A DNA stretch of 64,000 nucleotides from Pseudodesulfovibrio thermohalotolerans. Its GTDB lineage: Bacteria > Desulfobacterota > Desulfovibrionia > Desulfovibrionales > Desulfovibrionaceae. The notes under the pieces are model-generated. The model was given only the letters and a program-made list of their open reading frames with translations. It was not told where the DNA came from and did no database searches. This document shows positions 52,845-61,838 of this stretch, piece by piece (the first letter of the stretch is position 1; each line of letters begins with the position of its first letter). The DNA is taken from NCBI RefSeq assembly GCF_021353295.2, contig NZ_CP120635.1, positions 2,311,501 through 2,375,500 on the forward strand. Direction: 5' to 3'. The position numbers and the translations under genes are program-made.

Positions 52845-53495
52845 TCAGTTGGTGCTCAGGAAAAGGAAACGGGCCAGGGTAATCAGGCCGATGCCTATAA
52901 AAATGAAGGTAAGCAGGTTCTCACCGCGCTTGAACTTGCCGCGCTCCCGATCCTTGATGAATCCCCACTTGACCCCGATACGGTAAAAGCCGATGCCTAC
53001 GTGCAGTTCGGCCAAGGGAAGCAGGAACAGATAGAAGACGGCCCAGAACCCGCTCTGAACGCGGGCTGCGGACTTTGCCGCCGTAATCGGCAGGTCGGTC
53101 AGCACCACCCACATGTGGATGGAGCCCATGACCAGGATAAGCATGGCCGAGACCACCTGAACCACCCACAGCCAGGTGTCGCCGTGGTGCATCATCTTTG
53201 CGTGCTGCCAGATGGTCTTCTGGCCCTCGGCCCGGAAGGGTATCTTTCTGGCGGCCAGAACAAAGTGCGTCAGGAAGACGAGAAAGATGAGCGGACCGCC
53301 CACCTGGGCCATCATTGTCGCCTCGAAAAACTCGGCGATGGCGTTCATCAGACGGGGGCTGACCACGACGCTGGATACCAAGAGCATGTGACACCACATG
53401 AACAAAATCAGGCTGGCACCGGACAGCATTTGCAGCCAATCCATGACGCCGTCCCACTTGCCGGTTTTTCCGGCTGGCGCATAACTAATGGACAT
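52845..53495 (-). CDS. frdC: Fumarate reductase cytochrome b subunit
   Basis: 216 residues with about five membrane helices (for instance QMLSGASLILFMWCHMLLVSSVVV, GPLIFLVFLTHFVLAARKI, TWLWVVQVVSAMLILVMGSIHMWVVL). His residues in FMWCHM, LTHFV, MMHHG and SIHMW supply the haem ligands of a diheme cytochrome b. It anchors the enzyme and takes electrons from menaquinol. First gene of the operon; start ATG 53495 has GGAGGAATGA upstream. Confidence 0.94.
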   Translation of the reverse strand: MSISYAPAGKTGKWDGVMDWLQMLSGASLILFMWCHMLLVSSVVVSPRLMNAIAEFFEATMMAQVGGPLIFLVFLTHFVLAARKIPFRAEGQKTIWQHAKMMHHGDTWLWVVQVVSAMLILVMGSIHMWVVLTDLPITAAKSAARVQSGFWAVFYLFLLPLAELHVGIGFYRIGVKWGFIKDRERGKFKRGENLLTFIFIGIGLITLARFLFLSTN

Positions 53496-53848
53496 TCATT
53501 CCTCCGTTTGGTTGGACACGGAAACACCCTAGACAATCGTCTGCCTACGTAGGCTTGAAAAAAGAAATCTGTCAATATCTCCAAGCCCATCTCACCGACT
53601 CGTCATCTGGAAATGACGGTTTTTCCCCGCTACGAGAGCGAAATCGGCCGTGCAAACCCGCCGCGACCGGAAGCCGCCCCCTTTTGCGGTTTCCATTTCA
53701 GGCCGCCTCGGGTAGGGTACCCTACTCCTGCTGTGGATCTCCCTCCGCCAGACTTGCCATTCCGACATCAGGACTTATCTTATTGGCCGTGTTGAAATTG
53801 ATTCAATGCGACAGCAGAAAGTAAGACCAACTTTATGGAGTCGTATCC
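53496..53848. other. Divergent intergenic region, frd promoter and possible small terminator
   Basis: No gene is supported. CGTCAT-CTGGAA-ATGACG (53601-53618) followed by GTTTTT on the plus strand resembles a small terminator, perhaps of an unseen short transcript. On the minus strand a perfect TTGACA (53575-53570) lies upstream of frdC, but a matching -10 was not found. Confidence 0.4.
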
Positions 53849-56563
53849 ATGTTCCGAAAACTGTTACTGCTCGCAGGGCTCACGCTGATCCTTGCGGCCT
53901 GCCAAACCGCGACTATGAATAAAAGAACCGAAACCGTCCCCTCCCCGACCCCGGATACCTCGACCGCCAAGGCGGCTTCCCTTCCCTCCCTGGACGGCGA
54001 CGACCAGGGCGCGACGCACATCGTCAAGCTGAAGAACGGCCTGACCGTTCTCATCAAGGAAGACGACAGGTTCCCGCTGGTCAACGTCCGCCTCTACGTC
54101 CACGCGGGCAGCGCCTATGAAACGCCCGAAATAGCGGGCATCAGCCACCTGCTCGAACACATGGTCTTCAAGGGCACGGACAACCGGGGCCCCGGAGAAA
54201 CCGCCCGGCAGATCGAATCCGTTGGCGGCAGTCTGAACGCGGCCACCAGCTTCGACTACACCGTCTACTATGTGGAAGTGCCCGAGACCCAATGGAAACT
54301 TGGCATGGACGTGGTCACGGACATGGCCTTTCACCAGACCATCGACCCCAAAGAGCTGGAGAGCGAAAAGAAGGTCGTCCTCGAAGAACTTGAGCGCGGC
54401 GAAGACACGCCCACCAGCAAGCTGTTCAAGACACTCCAATCCATGGTCTGGAAGGAGACCAGCTACGAGTGGCCGATCATCGGCTTCCGCGACACCGTCT
54501 CCGGCATCACCCGTCCGCAGATAAAGCAATACATCGCGACCCACTACCAGCCGCAATCCATGCTGCTGGCCGTGGTCGGCAAGGTCGATCCCGACAAGAT
54601 TCTGGCCGAGGCCAACGATCTGGTCGGCAGCCTTTCGAACACCCGCTCCTTCACCCCGCCCGCGCCCCTGCCCATCCCCGAGGCGGGTGACGGTCCGCAG
54701 GCGGTCAAGCTGTCCGGCAAATGGAACAAGGTCTACATGGGAGCGGCCTTTCCCATCCCTTACGGGACCTCGGCCGAAATCCCGGGCCTGGAAATGCTCT
54801 GCCAGCTTCTGGGCGGCGACGACACCTCGCGGCTCTACAGGACCTTCAAATACGAGAAACAGTTGGTGGACGACATCTCTATCGCGCCCCTCTCCCTTGA
54901 ACGCGGCGGGATGCTCTATGTCCACGCAGTGCTGGACGCCGACAAGGTCGATGAGTTCTGGACCGAACTGAACAAGGAGATGGCTTCCTTCGATCCGGCG
55001 GACTTCACCGACCGCGAAATCGAACGCGCACGCCTGAACCTTGAGAACAGCCTGTTCCTGGCCAAGGAAACCCTGTCCGGCCTGGCTGGCAAGCTCGGCT
55101 ATTTCCAATTCCTCGACAACGGCGAGCAGGCCGAGAAGAACTATCTCTTCTCGCTGAACCAGGTGAACCGCGCCGAGCTCAAGCGGCTGTTCGACGAATA
55201 CGTCCGGCCCGACCGGCTCGCCTTGGCCGTGCTCACGCCCGAAAACTCCACGGTCTCTGCCGAAGGCCTGACCGACATCACCAAGGCCAACTGGCCCAGC
55301 AAAAAGGCGGCCGAGGCCAAGCAGGCCGCCGAACAGGCCGCAGGCCCGGCCGAAGTTGCCCTGCCCGGCGGCTCCAAGCTGATCCTTTTGCCCGACAACA
55401 CCCTGCCCTACACGGCCATGTCCATGTACTGGACCGGCGGCGACGGCGAACTCGACCCGTCTCAACAGGGACTGGCCGCGCTGACCGCCAACACCCTGAC
55501 CAGAGGAACCTTGCGGATGTCCGCCACCGAGTTGCAGGACTTCCTGTCCGACCACGCGGCCAGCCTCGGCTCCACTGCCGGACGCAACGTCTTCGCCCTG
55601 GAGGCCAAGTTCCCCACCCGGTTCACCGATCAGGTGCTCCCTGTAATCACCGACACCCTGACCTCACCGTCCTTCAACCAGACCGAGGTGGATCGGGCCA
55701 AACAGGACCAGATCGCGGCGATCAAGCAGAGTGAAGACAGGCCCCTCGGCCTGGCCTTCCGGCACCTCTTCCCGTTCCTGTACAAGAGCGGCCCCTACGC
55801 TCTGTTTCATCAGGGCACTCCCGAAGGCGTCGAGCAATTCACCACCGCCGACATCATGCGCTTCTGGGGCCGCCAGTCCATGCAGCCCTTCACCCTGGCC
55901 GTGTGCGGCCGGTTCGATCAGGCATCCATGGAAGCCTTTGCCACACGCATAGCCCAAACGCTGACCGCGCCCACCGGCGAATACCTCTTCTCCACCCCCG
56001 AATGGGGAGGCGAAAAGGAAGAGGCCCTGCACCTGCCTGACCGGAACCAGGCGCACCTCCTGATGATCTTCCCCACCCCGGGCAAGACCGACCTGGAGGC
56101 TTCGTCCAAGCTCGAACTGCTGCGCGCCGCCCTGGCGGGCCAGTCCGGCCTGCTCTTCCGCGACCTGCGCGACAAACAGGGGCTCGCCTACACGGTCACC
56201 GCCATGCTCTGGCAGAGCCGCAACACCGGGTTCATGGCCCTCTACATCGGCACCGGCCCGGAAAAGGTCGACCAATCCATCGCCGGATTTCACAAGGTGC
56301 TGGGCGAGCTGGCCGCAACCCCGCTTCCGCAGGACGAGATCGACCGCGCCCGGAACATCCTCACTGGCGACTACTACCAGGAACACCAGTCCCTGCTCTC
56401 CCGTAGCCGCGAGGCCGCCAGCCTCCAGTCGCGCGGGTTTGACCTCGACTATGAGCGGAAGCTCATCGAACGGGCCCAGACCGTCACCCCCGCCGAAGTT
56501 CAGGCCATGGTCAAGGAGTACCTCGACCCGGCCAAGGCGTACCTCATGAAGGTCACCCCGTAG
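53849..56563 (+). CDS. M16 family zinc metalloprotease lipoprotein
   Basis: 904 residues. Lipoprotein signal with lipobox LAAC (C18). The N-terminal M16 domain has the inverted zinc motif HxxEH as H100-E103-H104 (ISHLLEHMVFKGT), and the distal Glu in KKVVLEELERGED. A second, non-catalytic M16 domain (about 500-900) contains DRNQAHLLMIFPTPGKT and FRDLRDKQGLAYTV. It is anchored in a membrane and likely degrades peptides in the periplasm or outer membrane. Length equals two-domain relatives of pitrilysin-like proteins. Confidence 0.92.
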   Translation: MFRKLLLLAGLTLILAACQTATMNKRTETVPSPTPDTSTAKAASLPSLDGDDQGATHIVKLKNGLTVLIKEDDRFPLVNVRLYVHAGSAYETPEIAGISHLLEHMVFKGTDNRGPGETARQIESVGGSLNAATSFDYTVYYVEVPETQWKLGMDVVTDMAFHQTIDPKELESEKKVVLEELERGEDTPTSKLFKTLQSMVWKETSYEWPIIGFRDTVSGITRPQIKQYIATHYQPQSMLLAVVGKVDPDKILAEANDLVGSLSNTRSFTPPAPLPIPEAGDGPQAVKLSGKWNKVYMGAAFPIPYGTSAEIPGLEMLCQLLGGDDTSRLYRTFKYEKQLVDDISIAPLSLERGGMLYVHAVLDADKVDEFWTELNKEMASFDPADFTDREIERARLNLENSLFLAKETLSGLAGKLGYFQFLDNGEQAEKNYLFSLNQVNRAELKRLFDEYVRPDRLALAVLTPENSTVSAEGLTDITKANWPSKKAAEAKQAAEQAAGPAEVALPGGSKLILLPDNTLPYTAMSMYWTGGDGELDPSQQGLAALTANTLTRGTLRMSATELQDFLSDHAASLGSTAGRNVFALEAKFPTRFTDQVLPVITDTLTSPSFNQTEVDRAKQDQIAAIKQSEDRPLGLAFRHLFPFLYKSGPYALFHQGTPEGVEQFTTADIMRFWGRQSMQPFTLAVCGRFDQASMEAFATRIAQTLTAPTGEYLFSTPEWGGEKEEALHLPDRNQAHLLMIFPTPGKTDLEASSKLELLRAALAGQSGLLFRDLRDKQGLAYTVTAMLWQSRNTGFMALYIGTGPEKVDQSIAGFHKVLGELAATPLPQDEIDRARNILTGDYYQEHQSLLSRSREAASLQSRGFDLDYERKLIERAQTVTPAEVQAMVKEYLDPAKAYLMKVTP

Positions 56564-56578
56564 ATTCCACGACATCCG

Positions 56579-56612
56579 AAAAAAGAGGCCGGTCCCACCG
56601 GCCTCTTTTTTT
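56579..56612 (+). terminator. Rho-independent terminator after the M16 gene
   Basis: A-rich tract, GAGGCCGG (56585-56592), loop TCCCA, CCGGCCTC (56598-56605), then TTTTTTT. Works in both directions. Confidence 0.9.
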
Positions 56613-56802
56613 GCGCCCATCCCCGCCGTCCGCCCCGTGACGGGGAGTGCAACCGGCTATCAACCTCGATATAGTGAAATCCCGGCCCCCGCCCGATCCA
56701 CGGCAGGCCCCGAACGGCCCGCCCAAAGGGTTGCCCCCCGCCCCCCGGTGCGCTACAAATCGCTAACGACAACTTTCAGTTACCTACATCGAGGGGAGAC
56801 GC

Positions 56803-57141
56803 ATGGCGCTTATATTCGGTTCACCCAGGAAACAGGCCGCGGACAAGGACGACACCGGCACCGACCAACGCCTGACCCTGGCCAAGGACATCTACATGGC
56901 CGGGAAAATGAAAATCGTCACCACCGAAGCCGTACCGGGCCGCGACATCCAGTCCGCCTTCGGGCTCCTGGTCTGCCGCAGCTACGTCTTCGACAACGCC
57001 TTCTACGGCCTCATGGCCCAAGCCGTCGACGTCAACGCGGACGCCATCGTCGGCTATCGCGAGTCTGTGGCTTTCCACCCCGAAGGCGACAAATACTATT
57101 CCTGCTACGGCACGGCGGTCCGCATGAAAAAGCTCAAGTAG
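56803..57141 (+). CDS. YbjQ-family (UPF0145) protein
   Basis: 112 residues with GAGGGGAGA before the ATG. A leading segment of about 35 residues is followed by the YbjQ core: MKIVTTEAVPGRDIQSAFGLLVCRS, GLMAQAVDVNADAIVGYRESVAF and a final YGTAVRMKK. The family forms pentameric beta-barrels, sometimes annotated as heavy-metal binding. Its function is not known. The following gene starts three bases after the stop. Confidence 0.82.
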   Translation: MALIFGSPRKQAADKDDTGTDQRLTLAKDIYMAGKMKIVTTEAVPGRDIQSAFGLLVCRSYVFDNAFYGLMAQAVDVNADAIVGYRESVAFHPEGDKYYSCYGTAVRMKKLK

Positions 57142-57144
57142 GAC

Positions 57145-57756
57145 ATGCAAAACGAATCCGCCCTGTCACGCCTGTTCCCGCACGGCCTGGCCATCGCCTT
57201 TCTGGTCCTCTGGACCGCGCTGGCGGTGAACCCGGCCATGCGCGACGTCTGGTGGGCCGAGAACGTTCCGGCCATGGGGGTCTTTCTGCTCCTGGCCGCC
57301 ACCTACAGGGTCTTCCGCTTCTCCAACCGGGCCTACGCGCTGATGGCCTGCTGGCTGTTCATCCATACCATCGGCGGGCATTACACCTTCGCCAACGTGC
57401 CTTTTGGCTTCGTCACCGACCTTTTCGGGTTCGAACGCAACCATTTCGACCGCCTCGGGCACTTCTCCATCGGCCTCTACGCCTTCCCCATCGCGGAACT
57501 ATTGACGCGCAAGAATCTCGCGAAACCGCTGATCATCCGGCTCTTCGCCCTGTTCGCCATCATGGCGCTGGCCGCAGGTTACGAGATCATCGAATGGTGG
57601 GCCGCGGAGCTGGCGGGCGGCGAGGCGGGCATAGAGTTCCTCGGCTCACAGGGCGATGTATGGGACGCCCAGAAGGACATGCTCTGCGACACGCTGGGCG
57701 CGGTTACGGCCCTGGCGCTGTTCGCTTTCTCGGGAATCAAACCCGACAGGGCCTAG
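57145..57756 (+). CDS. YjdF-like DUF2238 membrane protein
   Basis: 203 residues with five or six hydrophobic segments (for example LAIAFLVLWTALAVNPAM, MGVFLLLAATYRVF, YALMACWLFIHTIGGHYTF, GALAAGYEIIEWWAAEL). The DUF2238 signature is HTIGGHYTFANVPFGF and RLGHFSIGLYAFPIAELL, followed by GDVWDAQKDMLCDTLGA. An integral inner-membrane protein of unknown role, probably cotranscribed with the YbjQ-like gene. Confidence 0.82.
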   Translation: MQNESALSRLFPHGLAIAFLVLWTALAVNPAMRDVWWAENVPAMGVFLLLAATYRVFRFSNRAYALMACWLFIHTIGGHYTFANVPFGFVTDLFGFERNHFDRLGHFSIGLYAFPIAELLTRKNLAKPLIIRLFALFAIMALAAGYEIIEWWAAELAGGEAGIEFLGSQGDVWDAQKDMLCDTLGAVTALALFAFSGIKPDRA

Positions 57757-57937
57757 ACTCCCCATTCCCCCAAAACGGCTTATTCCATTTGAGCGGACAT
57801 TCCCACGCAGGGGCCGCGCCTTATCCGTTGCCTTGATTCGTCAAAGCCGCGCGGGCTGCCGCCGGACCGGGCGGCTCCCATTACGCGCATTCATTGAATC
57901 GCGCCCAAAAGCACGTCTGTTGACACCATGATCCCAA

Positions 57938-57975
57938 ACACATGGGGCCGATGCGCGTCAACGCATCGGCCCCGT
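57938..57975. terminator. Hairpin downstream of aroC
   Basis: CACATGGGGCCGATGCG (57938-57954) and CGCATCGGCCCCGTG (57961-57975) pair through about 15 bases with a two-base bulge and loop CGTCAA. It sits 27 bases after the aroC stop; the T-tract on the minus strand is poor. Confidence 0.6.
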
Positions 57976-58001
57976 GATATCGGACTTTTGCCGGACAATC
58001 G

Positions 58002-59066
58002 CTAATCGCGCACGCCCAACCTCCGGTCGAGGAGCAGGAGGTCCGCGACGGTCAGGGCCATCATGGCCTTGAGCACCGGGTTAATACGGGGGATCGCGCT
58101 GATGTCGTGGCGGCCGCCAACCATGATGAAGGTCGGCTCGCCTTTGGTGGTGATAGTCCGCTGTTCCTGAAGAATGGACGGGATAGGCTTGACGTAAGCC
58201 CTCGCGATGACGTCCTGCCCCGAGGATATGCCGCCGAGAATACCGCCCGCGTTGTTGGAAAGGAAGCCGTCCGGGCCGATGGGATCGTTGTTCAGGCTGC
58301 CCAGCGAACGCGCCGCCGCCATGCCCGAACCGATCTCCACTCCCTTGACCGCGCCCACGGACATCAACGCCCCGGCGATGCGGGCGTCGAACTTGCCGAA
58401 TACCGGCTCTCCGAGACCGGCGGGAAGGCCGGAGACGCGGATTTCGACCACGCCGCCCAACGTGTCCTCGTCGTCGCGCACCTTGGCGACGCGATCGTTC
58501 CATTTCTCAATCACATCCGGGTCCGGGCTGAAATAGGGCCTGTCCTGCGCGTTCTCATAGTCCTTGGTCTCGGCCGGGATGCCGCCCAACTCGACGGTAT
58601 AGGCGTGAACCGAAATGCCTTCGAGACGCAGCAGCTCCTGGGCGACGGCTCCACCCGCCACGCGGGACACGGTCTCCCGCCCTGAGGAGCGTCCGCCCCC
58701 CCGATAATCGCGGAAGCCGTACTTGGCGTTGTAGGTAAAATCCGCGTGGCCGGGACGGAACACGTCCTTGATCTTGGAATAGTCGTGGGAACGCTGGTTG
58801 GTGTTCTCCACGAAAAAGCCAATGGGCGTGCCCGTGGTCCGGCCCTCGAATACGCCGGACAGGATACGGACCTGGTCCGGTTCCTGGCGGGTGGTCGAAG
58901 CCAGGCCGCCCTGGCCGGGCCTGCGCCGGTCCAGCTCAAGCTGAATAATGGATTCGTCCAGTGGGATGCCGGGGGGGCAGCCGTCCACCACGCCGCCCAG
59001 GCCCGCGCCGTGGGACTCGCCGAAGGTGGTCAGCCGAAAAATGCGTCCAAAGGTATTGCCGCTCAT
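58002..59066 (-). CDS. aroC: Chorismate synthase
   Basis: 354 residues. Family motifs: GRIFRLTTFGESHGAGLGGVVDGCPPGI, RPGQGGLASTTRQEPDQV, PGHADFTYNAKYGFRDYRGGGRSSGRETVSRVAGGAVA and DPIGPDGFLSNNAGGILGGISSGQDV. It makes chorismate from EPSP using reduced FMN, the common precursor of Phe, Tyr, Trp and folate. The potassium genes stand immediately upstream in the same direction. GGAGC precedes the ATG. Confidence 0.97.
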   Translation of the reverse strand: MSGNTFGRIFRLTTFGESHGAGLGGVVDGCPPGIPLDESIIQLELDRRRPGQGGLASTTRQEPDQVRILSGVFEGRTTGTPIGFFVENTNQRSHDYSKIKDVFRPGHADFTYNAKYGFRDYRGGGRSSGRETVSRVAGGAVAQELLRLEGISVHAYTVELGGIPAETKDYENAQDRPYFSPDPDVIEKWNDRVAKVRDDEDTLGGVVEIRVSGLPAGLGEPVFGKFDARIAGALMSVGAVKGVEIGSGMAAARSLGSLNNDPIGPDGFLSNNAGGILGGISSGQDVIARAYVKPIPSILQEQRTITTKGEPTFIMVGGRHDISAIPRINPVLKAMMALTVADLLLLDRRLGVRD

Positions 59067-59083
59067 ACTCGCTCCATGCCTGA

Positions 59084-59743
59084 CTAATATTTCTCCACGC
59101 GCATGATGTCCTCGGTCCTGCCGAGAATTACCAGCACGTCCCCTACCTTGAGCGCCCTATCCGCCTGGGGCACGAAGTGGAACTCCGAATCCCCGGCCAG
59201 CCGGAAAGCGATGACCTGCACCTGATACTTGTTGGTCAGGTCGAGATCGCGCAAGGTCTTTCCAACCCAATTCTCCACGATGATTTCCCGCACGGCCACG
59301 TCCTTGCCGAGCCCGAAGTATTCCTGCAGGCCGGGAGCGGTAAGGCGGTTGGCCATCTGGGCCGCGACGAACGCCTCCGGGAAAACCACGAAGGGCACGC
59401 CAAGCTTGTAGAGCACCCGCTCATGCGCCTCGCTGATGGCCTTGACCCAGATATTCTTGACCCCCACGGCCTGGAGGTTCAGAACCACCAGGATGCTCGC
59501 TTCCATGGAATCGCCGGTGGAAACGATGACCCGGTCCAGCTCCTGAATGCCGATCTGGCTGAGCATCTTCTCGTCGGTGGCGTCCGCCTCGTAGGCCTGG
59601 GCGATGATGTCCTGGGCCCGGCGCACAAACTCGGGGTCAATGTCCACCCCGACCACAGAATGGCCAAGCTCGGTCAAGGCCTTGGCCAGGGAGAACCCGA
59701 ACTTGCCGAGACCGATGACGGCTATTTCCTTTTTTACAGCCAT
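59084..59743 (-). CDS. ktrA: KtrA-type RCK regulator of potassium uptake
   Basis: 219 residues, one Rossmann NAD/ATP-binding domain (VIGLGKFGFSLAKALTELGHSVVGVDID, about 8-40) and a C-terminal RCK_C domain ending in GDVLVILGRTEDIMRVEKY. The length is the KtrA type (about 220), not the duplicated TrkA. It gates the KtrB channel encoded just upstream in the operon. AAGGAG lies about eight bases before the ATG. Confidence 0.92.
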   Translation of the reverse strand: MAVKKEIAVIGLGKFGFSLAKALTELGHSVVGVDIDPEFVRRAQDIIAQAYEADATDEKMLSQIGIQELDRVIVSTGDSMEASILVVLNLQAVGVKNIWVKAISEAHERVLYKLGVPFVVFPEAFVAAQMANRLTAPGLQEYFGLGKDVAVREIIVENWVGKTLRDLDLTNKYQVQVIAFRLAGDSEFHFVPQADRALKVGDVLVILGRTEDIMRVEKY

Positions 59744-59762
59744 TGAAACTTCTCCTTATCTT

Positions 59763-61127
59763 CTAACCGAAGGGCAGCGTGGAGGTCGGCACCTTGAAAC
59801 GCCGCTCGGTCTGCCAGCTCTGTAGGGCCGAAAGCATCCAGATGGGCCCCAGCCGCCCCACGAACATGAGCACGATGAGCGTCACCCGCTCGAAGTCGTT
59901 GAGCAGCGAGGTCATGCCCGTGGACAGCCCCACCGTCGCAAAGGCGGAAATGGTTTCGAACATGTCGGCGATAAACTCGCCTCGCGCCATGAGGTAGGAA
60001 CTGTCCCCGCTTTCCAGCGCGGTCAGGACCATGGTGCCCGCGCCCACCAGGAGCAGGCTCATGGTCACCAGGGAAACCACCTTGTTCATGGCTTTCTGAT
60101 CCAAGGCGAAGCGGCCGATGCGCACCTGCTCCCACCCTCGGAATTCGGCCCAGACAAAGCCGACCAGGGCGCGGAAAGTGGTGGTCTTGATGCCGCCCGC
60201 GCAGGACCCCGGCGAACCTCCAATGAACATGAGGACCATCATGAAGGCCAGGGAAACATTGGTCATGCCGCCGATGTCCACGGTATTGAAGCCTGCCGTG
60301 CGGCAGGTTACCGACTGGAACAGGGCGTTCCAGAAATGTTCGAGAAAATTGTCCGGCGCGTTGCCCGCCGCGCCCTCGGCCACAAAGATGACCACGGTTC
60401 CGGCGGCCACCAGGATCAGAGATGTCTTGAGCACGATGGCCGTGTGCCAGCTCATGCGCGGTCGGCCCAGCCTGCGCCCGTTACGCCCGAAGAGCGCGTT
60501 CCAGATCAGGATACCGCACTCGTTGAGCACGTAGAAGCCGAGCCCGCCCGCAGTGATGAGCACGATAAAGACCATGTTGACCCCACCGTTCCCGGACCAT
60601 TGGGTCAAGGAATCGGGATACAGGGAGAACCCGGCGTTGCAGAACGCCGACACCGAATGAAAAACGGCCGAATAGGGATTGAAACCGACGGGGTCCATCA
60701 GCCACAGGCTGAGCGCGCCGGCGGCTTCGAAGGAAAAGGCCCAGACCACCACGCGCATGAGGAATCGGGGCAGGCTGAAGGACGGATCGTGCAGCAGGGA
60801 TTGTCCCACGGCAAGCCTGTCGTTCAGGGAAACGTGCCTGCCGAGCAGGTGGATGATGAGCGTGGTGAAGGTCATGATCCCCAAGCCGCCGAGCTGGATA
60901 AGGACCAGAATGACGTCCAGGCCAAGAGTCGAGAAATATGAGCCGGTGTCCACCACGGCCAAGCCGGTGACACACATGGCCGAAGTGGCCGTGAACACCG
61001 CGTCCACAAAGGACAACGTGCCGCCGGGGTGGCTCACGTCCAGATGCAGGATGAGTGCGCCGATCAGTATGGCCCCGGCAAAGAACCAGACCGGCAGCCA
61101 ATACGGCGAAAAGACTTTAGTTCGCAT
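59763..61127 (-). CDS. ktrB: KtrB/TrkH-type potassium transporter
   Basis: 454 residues with four pore repeats. Selectivity-filter loops are seen in VDAVFTATSAMCVTGLAVVDT, FHSVSAFCNAGFSLYPDS, ALFQSVTCRTAGFNTVDIGG and ETISAFATVGLSTGMTS, all with the single Gly/Thr-Val/Gly pattern of the TrkH superfamily. Sits in the inner membrane and takes up K+ with KtrA. A GTGGAGGACC site overlaps the region before the ATG. Confidence 0.93.
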   Translation of the reverse strand: MRTKVFSPYWLPVWFFAGAILIGALILHLDVSHPGGTLSFVDAVFTATSAMCVTGLAVVDTGSYFSTLGLDVILVLIQLGGLGIMTFTTLIIHLLGRHVSLNDRLAVGQSLLHDPSFSLPRFLMRVVVWAFSFEAAGALSLWLMDPVGFNPYSAVFHSVSAFCNAGFSLYPDSLTQWSGNGGVNMVFIVLITAGGLGFYVLNECGILIWNALFGRNGRRLGRPRMSWHTAIVLKTSLILVAAGTVVIFVAEGAAGNAPDNFLEHFWNALFQSVTCRTAGFNTVDIGGMTNVSLAFMMVLMFIGGSPGSCAGGIKTTTFRALVGFVWAEFRGWEQVRIGRFALDQKAMNKVVSLVTMSLLLVGAGTMVLTALESGDSSYLMARGEFIADMFETISAFATVGLSTGMTSLLNDFERVTLIVLMFVGRLGPIWMLSALQSWQTERRFKVPTSTLPFG

Positions 61128-61163
61128 GGTCCTCCACGCTTATATGCCTGACGGGCCAACCTG

Positions 61164-61694
61164 TCAAAAACGCTCGAAGATGGTTTTCACGATCCCGTAT
61201 GCCCGCTCCACCGTGCCATCCAGGTCCACGCCCTCGACAACGTGATGCGCGCAGCCTTCGTAGAGCCCAGCGCGCTCGGCCAGGACCTCGCGGACCTCGT
61301 CGGCCAGGGATTTGCCGGTCAGGGATGGACGTTGGGAAGCGAGCGGGTCGGCCGCCAGCCGACGCGCCAGCTCATCGGGGCCGGTCTTGAGATACAGCGT
61401 CAGCCCCCCGGCCAGCACGGCCCGGTTCTCCTCGCGCAAAACGATGCCCCCGCCGCAACCGATGACGCGCCCGCCGGACGCGGCCTCGCGTTCGAGCGTT
61501 CTGGCTTCCTCGTCGCGAAAGGCGTCCCAGCCGTTGGCTTCGACGAACGACGCGATGTCCATGCCCACGGCCTCGACAAAAGCATGGTCCGTGTCCACGA
61601 ACTCCATGCCCAACCGTTTGGCCAGGGCTCGGCCGACGCTGGTCTTTCCGCAGGCGCGCGGTCCGATGAGAAAAATGTTCCTCGCCTTGTGCAT
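61164..61694 (-). CDS. aroK: Shikimate kinase
   Basis: 176 residues if started at ATG 61694; an in-frame ATG lies at 61748. Walker A is IFLIGPRACGKTSVGRAL, with the shikimate-site Asp/Arg/Gly pattern in FVDTDHAFVEAVGM, ARTLEREAASGGRVIGCGGGIVLREENR and LAADPLASQRPSL. It phosphorylates shikimate with ATP. RACGKTS instead of MGxGKS recalls AroL. Together with aroC in this segment and aroA' at 24532 it belongs to the aromatic pathway, though the genes are not one operon. Confidence 0.9.
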   Translation of the reverse strand: MHKARNIFLIGPRACGKTSVGRALAKRLGMEFVDTDHAFVEAVGMDIASFVEANGWDAFRDEEARTLEREAASGGRVIGCGGGIVLREENRAVLAGGLTLYLKTGPDELARRLAADPLASQRPSLTGKSLADEVREVLAERAGLYEGCAHHVVEGVDLDGTVERAYGIVKTIFERF

Positions 61695-61838
61695 TCCGAG
61701 CACCGTAAGGGAAAACCGTCCAGCATTCAATGATTTGCCCGGCCCCATCCGCTTTGCATCCCCGTCGATAACTGATACCTTCCGCCATGCCCCTCATGGG
61801 CATTTTTCCAGCCACCCGAATAAGCGAGGGAAAAGCAC